Shown: positions 26,284 through 34,995 of the stretch, in pieces
Layout of the letters: the number at the start of each line of letters is the position of its first letter
How positions within the stretch are numbered: the stretch's first letter is position 1
DNA from: Brevundimonas subvibrioides ATCC 15264
GTDB taxonomy: Bacteria; Pseudomonadota; Alphaproteobacteria; Caulobacterales; Caulobacteraceae
Length of the DNA: 64,000 bases
Direction of reading: 5' to 3'
NCBI RefSeq assembly: GCF_000144605.1
Contig: NC_014375.1
Location: forward strand, 2,881,501 to 2,945,500
The notes under the pieces: model-generated
What the model was told of the DNA's origin: nothing
Database searches by the model: none
Seen by the model: only the letters and a program-made list of their open reading frames with translations
Position numbers and translations under genes: made by a program

Positions 26284-28221
26284 ATGACCGATCCTGACCT
26301 GTATCCGGTTTCCGCCGCCTGGGCAGAACGCGCCCACATGGACGCGGCCGCCTACGACGCCGCCCGGATCGCGGCGCGCGACACGCCCGACGCCTTCTGG
26401 GCCGAACAGGCGAAGCGCCTCGACTGGATCACGGCGCCGACGATCATCAAGGATGTCTCGTTCCACAAGGACGACTTCCGCATCCGCTGGTTCGCCGACG
26501 GGGTCCTGAACGTCTGTTTCAACTGCGTCGATCGCCACCTGCCCGAGCGGGCCGACCAGACCGCCATCGTGTGGGAAGGCGATGACCCGGCCCAGTCCGG
26601 ACAGCTGACCTATGCCGAGCTGCACCGCGAGGTGTGCCGCATGGCCAATGTGCTGAAGGCCCTCGGCGTCGGGAAGGGCGACCGGGTGACGATCTATCTG
26701 CCCATGATCCCGGCGGCGGCCGTGGCGATGCTGGCCTGCGCGCGCATCGGCGCGGTCCATTCGGTGGTCTTCGGCGGCTTTTCGCCGGATAGCATCGCCG
26801 GGCGGATCGAGGACTGCGGCTCCCGTTTCGTCATCACCGCCGACGAGGGCCTGCGCGCCGGCAAGCGCATCCCGCTGAAGGCCAATGTCGATGCGGCCCT
26901 GGAAAAAGTCGCGGGGGTGGAGACCGTCCTGATCATCAGCCACACCCATGCCGACGTGCCGATGATCGCCGGCCGTGACGTCCGCTACGGCGAGGCGAAA
27001 CACGGGGTGTCGGACGACTGCCCCTGCGAGCCGATGGGGGCCGAGGACCCTCTGTTCATCCTCTACACCTCGGGCTCGACCGGAAAGCCCAAGGGCGTGC
27101 TGCACACCACGGGCGGCTACCTGTTCTGGGTCAGCTACACGCACGAACTGGTGTTCGACTATCGGCCCGGCGAGGTCTTCTGGTGCACGGCCGACGTCGG
27201 CTGGGTCACCGGCCACAGCTACGTCGTCTACGGGGCCCTGGCCAATGCGGCGACGACCCTGATGTTCGAGGGCGTGCCCAACTATCCCGACAACCGGCGC
27301 TTCTGGCAGGTGGTCGACAAGCACAAGGTCGAGATCTTCTACACCGCCCCCACGGCCCTGCGCGCCCTGATGCGCGACGGCGACGAGCCGGTGAAGGCCT
27401 CCAGCCGCGCCTCGTTGCGCCTGCTCGGCACGGTCGGCGAACCCATCAACCCGGAGGCCTGGCGCTGGTATCACGAGGTCGTCGGCGAGGGCCGGTTGCC
27501 GATCATCGACACCTGGTGGCAGACCGAGACGGGCGGGGCCCTGATCGCGCCTCTACCCGGCGCGACCGACCTGAAGCCCGGATCGGCCACCAAGCCCCTG
27601 CCGGGCGTGGAGCTGGAGCTGGTCGATGCCGAAGGCGGGGTGCTGGACGGCGCGGCCTCCGGCAACCTGTGCATCACCGACAGCTGGCCCGGCCAGATGC
27701 GCACCGTCTGGGGCGATCATCAGCGGTTCTTCGACACCTATTTCTCGACCTATCCCGGGAAGTATTTCACCGGCGACGGCTGCCGGCGGGACAAGGACGG
27801 CTATTACTGGATCACCGGCCGCGTCGACGACGTCATCAACGTCTCGGGCCACCGGATGGGCACGGCCGAGGTCGAGAGCGCCCTGGTGCTGCACGACGTC
27901 GTGGCCGAGGCGGCCGTGGTCGGCTTTCCCCACGACATCAAGGGCCAGGGCATCTACGCCTACGTGACACTCAACGCCGGGGTCGAACCGCACGACGACC
28001 TGAAGGCGGCGCTGGTCGCCCATGTCCGCAAGGAAATCGGCCCCATCGCCGCGCCCGACTCGATCCAGTGGGCCCCCGGCCTGCCCAAGACCCGCTCCGG
28101 CAAGATCATGCGGCGGATCCTGCGCAAGATCGCCGAGAACGACCTGGGCTCGCTCGGCGACACCTCGACGCTGGCAGACCCGTCCGTCGTGGACGATCTG
28201 GTCAGAAATCGGGGTAGCTGA
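26284..28221 (+). CDS. acs: Acetyl-CoA synthetase
   Basis: The 645-residue enzyme activates acetate to acetyl-CoA through acetyl-AMP. It has the full Acs layout: [10 protein letters not shown], the P-loop [56 protein letters not shown] and the C-terminal [10 protein letters not shown]. The Lys at about 607 in the last motif is the catalytic and acetylation-controlled lysine (K609 in E. coli). I take the ATG at 26284, preceded by AGGA. An ATG at 26254 would overlap the porin gene. It is likely under the control of the adjacent CrbSR-like system. Confidence 0.96.
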   Translation: MTDPDLYPVSAAWAERAHMDAAAYDAARIAARDTPDAFWAEQAKRLDWITAPTIIKDVSFHKDDFRIRWFADGVLNVCFNCVDRHLPERADQTAIVWEGDDPAQSGQLTYAELHREVCRMANVLKALGVGKGDRVTIYLPMIPAAAVAMLACARIGAVHSVVFGGFSPDSIAGRIEDCGSRFVITADEGLRAGKRIPLKANVDAALEKVAGVETVLIISHTHADVPMIAGRDVRYGEAKHGVSDDCPCEPMGAEDPLFILYTSGSTGKPKGVLHTTGGYLFWVSYTHELVFDYRPGEVFWCTADVGWVTGHSYVVYGALANAATTLMFEGVPNYPDNRRFWQVVDKHKVEIFYTAPTALRALMRDGDEPVKASSRASLRLLGTVGEPINPEAWRWYHEVVGEGRLPIIDTWWQTETGGALIAPLPGATDLKPGSATKPLPGVELELVDAEGGVLDGAASGNLCITDSWPGQMRTVWGDHQRFFDTYFSTYPGKYFTGDGCRRDKDGYYWITGRVDDVINVSGHRMGTAEVESALVLHDVVAEAAVVGFPHDIKGQGIYAYVTLNAGVEPHDDLKAALVAHVRKEIGPIAAPDSIQWAPGLPKTRSGKIMRRILRKIAENDLGSLGDTSTLADPSVVDDLVRNRGS

Positions 28222-28284
28222 GACAGAGCTGGGACGATAACCGGCCCGGGTTCGGAAGGGACCACCTCAGGGCTCGAGGCTCGC

Positions 28285-29043
28285 TTAGAGGAAGGATGTC
28301 TGGGCAGGGGCGGTGGCGAGAGGTTCATCCTGCTGGCACCGACGCCGAAGTTCGCTGGTCGCGCTGAAGCGGATGCTTTCGTCCCGATCCGTGGCCAGAC
28401 TCTGCAGAGCGCGATCATCGAGGGCCGACCACGGCTTGCCACGCTCCGGTCCGGACGGCACCCGGGGCAGCAGGCCGGGCTCGCGGCTCCACGCCAGCAG
28501 CTGCGCTACCGACGCGGCGTTCAGCAGGTCGCGGAGGTGGTGGGCCGTGACGTAGGCGTCAGGCAGGGCCCGATGGGCCGGCAAGCCCATTTCATGCACC
28601 AGGCCCTCGGGTCGGCGCTGGTAGCGCAGCATCTGGTTGGAAAAGCGACTGAGGTCGGGCCAGATTCGAAGCGCGCATTTCCAGGTGCATATCCACTCGG
28701 CCCCGCCCGTCAGGCGCGGCGAGCAGTAGCGCTGCTCGAACGACGCGCGATGGGCGGCCAGGGCCACCACGCCGCCGTCCGGTCGAAGGACGGCGGGTGC
28801 GACATCCTTCCAGTACGGCGCGTCCGCGACCCACTCATCGAGAATATGGTGGACCGCCATGGTGTCCGGCGAGATGGGGTGACCCGGGTTGACCCAACGC
28901 GCTCCCCGCTCCGCGGACAGTGACCATCGTCCGTCGCCCCCGAGCACGACATCCTGCCATCCGATCTCGCAGACATCGCTCTGCCCCGTCCCGGCGGTTT
29001 CCAGATCGACGACGCGGATCCGAGGGGGACCGGGATTACTCAC
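28285..29043 (-). CDS. DEDDh 3'-5' exonuclease (RNase T / DnaQ-like)
   Basis: The 252-residue protein has exonuclease motif I in RVVDLETAGT, a motif II-like AAHRASFEQRY and motif III in HRALPDAYVTAHHL, where His and Asp fit the DEDDh pattern. In motif II the usual Asp is Glu (ASFEQ), as in several related exonucleases. The C-terminal part is a basic helical region with a DRALQSLATDRDESIRFSATSELRRR segment. It probably trims or edits DNA or RNA ends; the exact substrate cannot be read from sequence. Translation starts at GTG 29043, overlapping the stop of the small upstream gene (GTGA). Confidence 0.8.
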   Translation of the reverse strand: MSNPGPPRIRVVDLETAGTGQSDVCEIGWQDVVLGGDGRWSLSAERGARWVNPGHPISPDTMAVHHILDEWVADAPYWKDVAPAVLRPDGGVVALAAHRASFEQRYCSPRLTGGAEWICTWKCALRIWPDLSRFSNQMLRYQRRPEGLVHEMGLPAHRALPDAYVTAHHLRDLLNAASVAQLLAWSREPGLLPRVPSGPERGKPWSALDDRALQSLATDRDESIRFSATSELRRRCQQDEPLATAPAQTSFL

Positions 29044-29186
29044 GACCCGGACCTGGCCTTCGCGCCCTTCTTGCCAAGGATCGACTGGGCGGCGGATGAT
29101 GTCCGCGGGTTGGACTTGCCCTCCTTCGCGGCCGCCGCGTTGGCGCTGCGCGCGGCGTGACTCCCGTGGCCCTTGGTGTCTGACAT
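29040..29186 (-). CDS. Small basic Ala/Ser/Lys-rich protein, 48 residues
   Basis: ATG at 29186 follows a strong GAGGAGAAGG ribosome-binding site, and the reading frame ends in a TGA that overlaps the exonuclease GTG start. The product is polar, basic and low in hydrophobic residues (MSDTKGHGSHAARSAN...AKEGKSNPRTSS...SILGKKGAKARSGS), so it is probably intrinsically disordered and might bind nucleic acid. I do not recognise a family. The good translation signal and the coupling to the exonuclease support it as a real gene. Confidence 0.65.
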   Translation of the reverse strand: MSDTKGHGSHAARSANAAAAKEGKSNPRTSSAAQSILGKKGAKARSGS

Positions 29187-29204
29187 CCAGCCTTCTCCTC
29201 AAGG

Positions 29205-29225
29205 TCGCGAGCGGCCCGCTCGCGA
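29205..29225. promoter_or_regulatory. Perfect 9-bp inverted repeat in divergent promoter of the glycan cassette
   Basis: TCGCGAGCG-GCC-CGCTCGCGA is an exact palindrome with a 3-base centre, lying between the small gene (leftward) and the GT4 gene (rightward) in only 76 bases of intergenic DNA. No T-run accompanies it, so an operator or an mRNA-leader hairpin is more likely than a terminator. Confidence 0.4.
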
Positions 29226-29262
29226 TGTGCTTCTGTAAACGCACAATCAGCAGCCATCAGTC

Positions 29263-30597
29263 ATGCGGCACTCTGCATCAGGGGAGCCCAATGTGCGACG
29301 GGCGACACTGGAACCGGCGGGTGTGCCGTGGGTTGGGAATCGCCCGGAGCGCGTTGCTGCCGGCCGGAGCCCTCCACCCTTGCGCATCGGCGTCATCGCA
29401 CATCTGAAGCATCCCATCCGCGAGCCGTTCGCGGGCGGGCTGGAGATGCACACCCATCTGCTCGCCACGTCGCTCCGCGACCGGGGCCACGATGTGACGG
29501 TGTTCGCCTCGACGCGATCCGAACCCGAACTGGGCCTCGAAGCGATCTGCGACGAGACCAGTCTTGACGCGGTCGGGCTTGCCGAGGCCACCGACGTGGC
29601 CTTCTTCCGGGAGCATCACGCCTATCTCAGGCTGATGAACGATCTGCGCCATCGCGCCTTCGACCTGGTCCACAACAACGCCCTCCACTATCTGCCGGTG
29701 GCCATGGCCGACGCCCTGCCCATGCCGATGGTGACGACCCTGCACACCCCGCCCTTCTGCTGGCTGGAGAGCGGCGTGCGGGTGGCGCGCGGCGGCAACA
29801 ACAGTTTTGTCGGTGTCTCCGAGTCGATCCGGACGGCGTGGACGCCGGTCACCCCCGTCGACGCGGTGATCCTCAACGGGATCGATCTGGCGCGCTTCGC
29901 CTTCGCGCCGGAGCCGGAGTCGCCGGCCTATCTGGTCTGGTACGGACGCATCGTCCCCGAGAAGGGGCTCCATTTCGCCCTCGACGCCGCGCGGCGCGTG
30001 GGCATGCCGATCCGCTTCGCCGGGCCTGCCCTGGACCGCGAGTATTTCGACACCGAGATCGCGCCGCGCATGGGGAGCGATGCCGTCTATCTCGGGCACC
30101 TCGATCACGCCGAACTCTCGCGTGTGATCCGGGGGGCGACCGCCTTCCTGTGCACGCCTTGCTGGGAAGAGCCCTATGGCCTCGTCGTGGCCGAGGCCCT
30201 CGCCTGCGGCGTGCCCGTCGCGGCCTTCGCGCGCGGGGCCATTCCCGAGATCCTGACGCCCGTCTGCGGCGTCCTCGCCGTGCCGGACGACGTCGCGAGC
30301 CTGGCGGACGCCGCCCGCCGTGCCGTGACCCTGTCGCGTCAGGCCTGCCGCATGCGTGCCGAAACCCTCTGTGACGCCGATCGGATGATCGACCGGTACG
30401 AGGCGCACTACCGCAGCCGGCTGGACCAGCATGCGAAAGCCGCCCGCACCGACCGCGGCTTCGCGATCATTCCCCGTCCGGTGCCCCTCGCCGGCCATTC
30501 CGGACATGCGCAACGCCCTGGCGGCGAAGAACAGTACCCGGTCCCGGCCGATCCGCTCGGCATGGCGCGACCGGTCGAAGCCCGGGTCTTCGATTGA
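29263..30597 (+). CDS. Glycosyltransferase family 4
   Basis: The 444-residue GT-B enzyme has an N-terminal domain beginning about residue 40 (RIGVIAHLKHPIREPFAGGLEMHTHLLATSL). The donor-binding domain contains VILNGIDLARF, LVWYGRIVPEKGLHFALDAA and the E-x7-E motif in EEPYGLVVAEALACGVPVAAF. The last 45 residues are a Pro/Arg-rich tail of low complexity. GT4 enzymes use nucleotide sugars with retention. It is the first gene of a seven-gene overlapped cassette, coupled to the next gene by a TTGA overlap. The start is uncertain because no good ribosome-binding site precedes the ATG at 29263 and the first 39 residues are poorly conserved in character. Confidence 0.85.
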   Translation: MRHSASGEPNVRRATLEPAGVPWVGNRPERVAAGRSPPPLRIGVIAHLKHPIREPFAGGLEMHTHLLATSLRDRGHDVTVFASTRSEPELGLEAICDETSLDAVGLAEATDVAFFREHHAYLRLMNDLRHRAFDLVHNNALHYLPVAMADALPMPMVTTLHTPPFCWLESGVRVARGGNNSFVGVSESIRTAWTPVTPVDAVILNGIDLARFAFAPEPESPAYLVWYGRIVPEKGLHFALDAARRVGMPIRFAGPALDREYFDTEIAPRMGSDAVYLGHLDHAELSRVIRGATAFLCTPCWEEPYGLVVAEALACGVPVAAFARGAIPEILTPVCGVLAVPDDVASLADAARRAVTLSRQACRMRAETLCDADRMIDRYEAHYRSRLDQHAKAARTDRGFAIIPRPVPLAGHSGHAQRPGGEEQYPVPADPLGMARPVEARVFD

Positions 30598-31568
30598 GCC
30601 CGCAAGGGTCAGACAGGCCGGGCCCGCCCGGTGCCCCGGCGTGGTGCGTCTGCGTGCCCGCACGGGACGAGGCGGAGCGGCTGGGTCCCTTCCTCGACGC
30701 CCTGGCGGTCCAGGATTTGCCCGGGGCCATCCCGGTGGTGATCGCGCTCAACAACACCACCGACAGGTCGTTCGAGGCGGTCGCCGAAGCGCGCCGCCGG
30801 CATGGCGAGCGTCTGTCGCTGACCGTGGACGACCATGTCTTTCCCGCGATCGAAGCCCATGCCGGGTCGGCCCGGGAACGGGCCATGGCGCTCGGCCTGC
30901 AGCGGCTTGGAGCCTCCGCAGACGGTGTCCTGATCAGCACGGACGCGGACACCCGCCCCCCGCCGGACTGGGTGCGCGCCAATCTGGAGGCGATCGCCAG
31001 GGGGGCCGATCTGGTCGGCGGGCGTCTGGTGCTCGATGAGGCCGAGCCGCTCGGCTCCGACGCGGCCGAGGTCCGGGCGCTGTGGGACGAATACTGGGCC
31101 CGGGTCCGGGCGATCGAGGATCGTCTCGACCCGTTGCCGCACGACCCTGCGCCACGCCATGGCGATCACACCGGAGCGAGTCTGGCGATCACGGCCGCTG
31201 CCTACCGCGCGGCGGGCGGCGTGCCGCTGATCCCCAACGGAGAGGATCGAGCGCTGGTGGCCGCCGCGGTGGCCACGGGCGCGCGTCTGGTTCACCCGCC
31301 CTCGGTCTGGACGCGGGTGTCGCCACGACAGGACGGTCGGGCCAGCGGCGGGATGGCGTCGGACATGCGGCGCCTGGCCCTGGGGTCCGCGGGCGGTGCG
31401 CCCCCCCTCGCCCCGGCGCTCGACCACTGGCGGATCAGGGCCGCCTGGCGTCGCGACCTGCGGTCGCGTCTCGGTCCGGCGGCGCTGGTGGCTGCGGAGG
31501 CCGCCCTGCCCCCCATGCCGGAGGACACGCCCCTGGCTCAGGCCCTCTCGCGGCAGGTGCCGGTTTGA
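30594..31568 (+). CDS. Glycosyltransferase family 2 (GT-A)
   Basis: The 324-residue protein starts at TTG 30594 overlapping the previous stop (TTGA). GT2 features are the N-terminal VCVPARDEAERLGPFLDAL, VVIALNNTTDRS, and the metal-binding DADTRPPPDW. ADLVGGRLVLDE and an acceptor segment GVPLIPNGEDRALVAAAV with the catalytic-type ED follow. It has no membrane anchor, so it acts in the cytoplasm. Product and acceptor are unknown; as the second enzyme of the cassette it would extend or start a short glycan. Confidence 0.8.
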   Translation: MSPQGSDRPGPPGAPAWCVCVPARDEAERLGPFLDALAVQDLPGAIPVVIALNNTTDRSFEAVAEARRRHGERLSLTVDDHVFPAIEAHAGSARERAMALGLQRLGASADGVLISTDADTRPPPDWVRANLEAIARGADLVGGRLVLDEAEPLGSDAAEVRALWDEYWARVRAIEDRLDPLPHDPAPRHGDHTGASLAITAAAYRAAGGVPLIPNGEDRALVAAAVATGARLVHPPSVWTRVSPRQDGRASGGMASDMRRLALGSAGGAPPLAPALDHWRIRAAWRRDLRSRLGPAALVAAEAALPPMPEDTPLAQALSRQVPV

Positions 31569-32608
31569 TCGGCTACTACGTCCATCATCAGGGCGCAGGA
31601 CATCTCGCGCGCGCCCGGGCAGTCGCCCGGGGCGATGCCGCGCGCTTTACCCTGCTGGGCACCGGCCTGGCCGGTCGGACCGGATCCCTTCCGGTCATCG
31701 ACCTGCCCGACGACCGTGCGGCGGGGCGCGCGTTTGACGGGCGCGACGGCGCTGCCGACCGGCCCGAGGCCCTCCACTACGCCCCGCTGGGACACGACGG
31801 CGTGCGAGAGCGCGTCGCCCGGATCAGCGACTGGATCGCGACCCGCCGCCCGGCCCTGATGGTGGTCGATGTCTCCGTCGAGGTCGCGATGCTGGCACGC
31901 CTCGCTGCCACGCCAACAGTCTATGTCCGCCTGTCCGGGAGCCGGACCGATCCCGCGCATCTGGAGGCCTTCCGGGGTGCCAGCGCCATCCTCGCCCCCT
32001 TCCATAGCGACCTGGACGATCCGGCCATGCCCGACTGGGTGCGCGCCAAAACCTGGTACGCCCCGGGTCTCGTCGAAACGATGCCCGATCCGGCGGTGGA
32101 CCCCGCGCGCGTGGTGGTGGTCTTCGGAGCCGGAGGCGGCGATGCGGACGGGGCGGCGCTTGCGGAAGCGGCCCGCCGGACCCCGGACCTGACATGGCGC
32201 GTTCTGGGCCCCATGACTCCTGTGACCGATCCGCCGTCCAACCTCGTCGTCCTGGGCTGGGTCGAGGACGTGGCCACCGAGATCGCGGCGGCCGGCGTCG
32301 TCGTCGGCTCGGCGGGAGACGGTGTGGTCGCCGGGGTGCTGGCCGCCGACCGTCCGTTCGTGTGCCTGCCGCAGTCCCGACCGTTCGACGAGCAATCGTC
32401 CAAGGCCAGGGCCCTCGCCCGCGCGGGCGCTGCCATCGCGCTCGAGGCCTGGCCGGAGGTCGAGGCCTGGCCGGACCTCCTGGCCCGGGCGCGCGCCCTG
32501 TCGCCGACAGCCCGCCAGCACCTGCTTCAGGGTCCGGACGCTGCCGCCATCCACGACCGGCTGCTGCAACTGGCCGATGCCGGCGACCGGTCCGGAGATC
32601 GCGCATGA
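31565..32608 (+). CDS. MurG-like GT-B glycosyltransferase
   Basis: The 347-residue protein begins at TTG 31565 (TTGA overlap) with MIGYYVHHQGAGHLARARAVA, the Gly/His loop typical of GT28/MurG-like enzymes. The C-terminal donor domain contains VVVVFGAGGGDADG, NLVVLGWVEDVATEIAAAGVVVGSAGDGVVAGVLAADRPFVCLPQ and a DEQSSKARALARAGAAI segment, which is the usual nucleotide-sugar site with a Gly-rich turn. Members of this group transfer GlcNAc or glucose to lipid or small-molecule acceptors; which one here cannot be read. Confidence 0.75.
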   Translation: MIGYYVHHQGAGHLARARAVARGDAARFTLLGTGLAGRTGSLPVIDLPDDRAAGRAFDGRDGAADRPEALHYAPLGHDGVRERVARISDWIATRRPALMVVDVSVEVAMLARLAATPTVYVRLSGSRTDPAHLEAFRGASAILAPFHSDLDDPAMPDWVRAKTWYAPGLVETMPDPAVDPARVVVVFGAGGGDADGAALAEAARRTPDLTWRVLGPMTPVTDPPSNLVVLGWVEDVATEIAAAGVVVGSAGDGVVAGVLAADRPFVCLPQSRPFDEQSSKARALARAGAAIALEAWPEVEAWPDLLARARALSPTARQHLLQGPDAAAIHDRLLQLADAGDRSGDRA

Positions 32609-33738
32609 CCCTCGCACACCCCGCTCCGCACGGATCGACCGGGCCGTCACCGAAGGATCGCGCCCTGGCCCTGCGGGCCCGGCTGGAAGCACTGGGCGAG
32701 CGCTATGACGCCGCGCCGGTCTTCCCGATCGACAGCGTCAGGACCCTCGTCGACGCCGGTCTTCACCGGGTCTTCGCGCCCGTGGCCGCCGGTGGCGACG
32801 GGTTCGTCGACGCGCGGGCGCAGGCCTTGGCCCTGTACGACGTGCTGCGCGTGATCGGTCGGGCCGACCTCAGCCTGGGCCGGCTCTACGAAGGCCATGT
32901 CAACGCGCTGAAGCTCTTCGACTGGTACGGGCGCGCCGACCAGATCGCCTGGCTGTCGAGCGTGCTGGAACAGGGCGCGCTGTTCGGCGTCTGGGCCACC
33001 GAACCGGCCCCCGGCGTCCAGCTGCGGCCCACCGGCGGTGGACTGGACCTCGTCGGAGCGAAGTCCTTCGCGACCGGCGCGGGTGGGCTGGCCTATGCCC
33101 TGATGACGGCCCAGCCCGAGGAAGGCCCACGACGGCTCGTCGTGGTCCCGGCCGATCGCGCGGACCGGGCCGATCTCAGCGGCTGGCGGGTGCGCGGCAT
33201 GCGGGCCACGGGGAGCGGGCGGTATGACGTGACCGGCTTCCCCGTCCAGACGCGGGATCTTCTGGGCGCGCCGGGCGACTACGACCGCGACCCCCGCTTT
33301 ACCGCCGGGGCCTGGCGCTTCTGCGCGGTCCAGCTCGGCGGCGTTGAAGGTCTGCTGACGGAGATGCGCGCCGCCCTGTCCGATGGCGCTCGGGCAGACC
33401 CCCTGCAGCGGGCCCGGTTCGCCGAGGCGGTCGTCGCCACGCGAACGGCGGGACTTTGGGTGCGCGAGGCCGCGGTCCGCGCCGCCGTCGACGATCCGGA
33501 CGCGCCGGACTTCGCGCGCCTGACACGGGGCGTCGTCGAACGGGCGGCACTCGACGTGATGGAGCACGCGGCCCGTGCCGTCGGCACACGCAGCGCCTTC
33601 GACGGGCAACGGATCGACAAGATCATTCGCGACCTCAGCCTCTATCTGAGACAGGCCGGACCCGACTATGCCCGCGACCAGGCCGCCATCGCCTGGCTGG
33701 AGCGCGACGTCTGGGGCCGCGAGGACGCGCTGTGGTAG
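32605..33738 (+). CDS. Acyl-CoA-dehydrogenase-fold flavoprotein
   Basis: The 377-residue protein shows the three-part ACAD fold. There is an N-terminal helical domain (LRARLEALGERYDAAPVFPIDSVRTLVDAGLHRVFAPVAAGG...), a central beta-barrel (GVWATEPAPGVQLRPTGGGLDLVGAKSFATGAGGLAYALM) and a C-terminal four-helix domain (AVGTRSAFDGQRIDKIIRDLSLYLRQ). I cannot see a clear catalytic Glu of beta-oxidation enzymes. In a cassette with a deacetylase and an N-methyltransferase, an oxygenase role on an aminosugar, as in the nitrososynthase branch of this fold, is as likely as fatty-acyl desaturation. Its ATG overlaps the previous stop (ATGA). Confidence 0.72.
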   Translation: MTLAHPAPHGSTGPSPKDRALALRARLEALGERYDAAPVFPIDSVRTLVDAGLHRVFAPVAAGGDGFVDARAQALALYDVLRVIGRADLSLGRLYEGHVNALKLFDWYGRADQIAWLSSVLEQGALFGVWATEPAPGVQLRPTGGGLDLVGAKSFATGAGGLAYALMTAQPEEGPRRLVVVPADRADRADLSGWRVRGMRATGSGRYDVTGFPVQTRDLLGAPGDYDRDPRFTAGAWRFCAVQLGGVEGLLTEMRAALSDGARADPLQRARFAEAVVATRTAGLWVREAAVRAAVDDPDAPDFARLTRGVVERAALDVMEHAARAVGTRSAFDGQRIDKIIRDLSLYLRQAGPDYARDQAAIAWLERDVWGREDALW

Positions 33739-34421
33739 GCCGGCGACGCCTTTCCGCGACGCACTGGCGCGCGGCCCGCTGGCTGGTCCTTGCCCCGCAC
33801 GCCGACGACGAGACCCTCGGCGCCGGAGCCCTCATCGCCGAAACGGCGCGCGCGGGTCGCCTGGCCGGCCTTGTCTTCCTGACCGACGGCACCGGGTCGC
33901 ATCCGCATCCGGACGCCGCCAGCCGGGCCCGGCTCAAGGCCATGCGCAAGGCCGAGGCGCGGACCGCCTGCCGCCGCCTGACCGGCGCGCAGGGGCCGAG
34001 GCCTCTTTTCCTCGATTGGCGGGACGCCCATCCCCATGCCCCGGGATCGGCTGCCTGGCTTGCAGCCGTCCGATCGCTTGCAGCGCTGTGCCGACGCGAG
34101 GGCGTGGACGCCATCGCCACCACCGCGCGGGAGGAGCCTCATTGCGATCACGCCGCGGCCGGGGCCTTGGCGCAGGCCGTGGCGGACGCCGCCCTGCGGC
34201 CGGTCACCGTCTTCGACTACTGCGTCTGGGGCGAGCCCCCTGCGCGCGGGTCCGCGCTGGAGACGGGGTTTCTCACACCGGGTCGCCGGCGCGCCGCCCT
34301 GGCCGCGCACCGGTCCCAGCTGACACCGGCGTTCGGGGACGGGTTCCGGCTGCCGGAACGCCAGCGGATCATGCCGCGGACCGACCGGCTCTACCCGAGG
34401 GATCGCCATGACGCGTCATGA
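33732..34421 (+). CDS. PIG-L/LmbE-family N-deacetylase
   Basis: The 229-residue zinc hydrolase has PHADDE near residue 22 in place of the common AHPDDE, then FLTDGTGSHPHPDA, an EARTACRRL region, and EEPHCDHAAAG supplying the second His pair. Family members remove acetyl groups from GlcNAc-containing small molecules (mycothiol, bacillithiol, GPI precursors). I place the start at GTG 33732, overlapping the previous gene by seven bases. With the following NodS-like methyltransferase it suggests that an amino group is exposed and then methylated. Confidence 0.85.
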   Translation: MVGRRRLSATHWRAARWLVLAPHADDETLGAGALIAETARAGRLAGLVFLTDGTGSHPHPDAASRARLKAMRKAEARTACRRLTGAQGPRPLFLDWRDAHPHAPGSAAWLAAVRSLAALCRREGVDAIATTAREEPHCDHAAAGALAQAVADAALRPVTVFDYCVWGEPPARGSALETGFLTPGRRRAALAAHRSQLTPAFGDGFRLPERQRIMPRTDRLYPRDRHDAS

Positions 34422-34995
34422 TCGCAGTCTCGACGCCGCCTATTTCGAGACCATGTTCCAGGGCGACGACGATCCGTGGAATCTGGAGAGCAGCACCTAC
34501 GAGGCGGCCAAGTTCGATCGCTCGATCGAGGCCCTGGACGGCCGACGCTATGGCTGCGCCTTCGAGGTCGGCTGCGCCGGCGGATCTCTGACCGAACGGC
34601 TGGCCCCCCGGGTGGACGATCTGCTGGCGGTCGACATCAGCGAGACGGCGCTGGCCCGGGCCCGGCGTCGCTGTGCCCGGCTTGCCCAGGTCCGGTTCGC
34701 CCGCATGGCCTTCCCGGACGATCGACCCCAGGGGACCGGGTTCGATCTGATCGTCCTGTCCGAGGTCGCCTATTACTGGGACGACCAGGACCTTAACCGG
34801 GCGGCGGCCTTCGTCAGCCGCAGCCTTGTGTCCGAGGGCGACCTTCTGCTGGTTCACTACACCGGAGAGACCGACTATCCGCAGAGCGGGGACGCGGCGG
34901 TGGCATTCCTCGCGGCGGCCCTGGCCGACCGGGTCCACGTCGTCCGGGCCGAGCGCCACGACCGCTATCGACTGGACCTGTGGCGGTCGCGATGA
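34408..34995 (+). CDS. NodS-like SAM-dependent methyltransferase
   Basis: The 195-residue protein starts with YFETMFQGDDDPWNLESSTYE and YEAAKFDRSIEAL, the D-P-W and YExxK pattern of NodS-family methyltransferases. The SAM-binding motif FEVGCAGGSLTERL and the acidic loop LLAVDISETALARAR follow, with LIVLSEVAYYW downstream. NodS methylates the free amine of deacetylated chitooligosaccharides, and relatives sit in many glycan clusters. Here it follows the deacetylase gene with a 14-base overlap, so the amine produced by the deacetylase is the obvious but untested substrate. Confidence 0.85.
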   Translation: MTRHDRSLDAAYFETMFQGDDDPWNLESSTYEAAKFDRSIEALDGRRYGCAFEVGCAGGSLTERLAPRVDDLLAVDISETALARARRRCARLAQVRFARMAFPDDRPQGTGFDLIVLSEVAYYWDDQDLNRAAAFVSRSLVSEGDLLLVHYTGETDYPQSGDAAVAFLAAALADRVHVVRAERHDRYRLDLWRSR

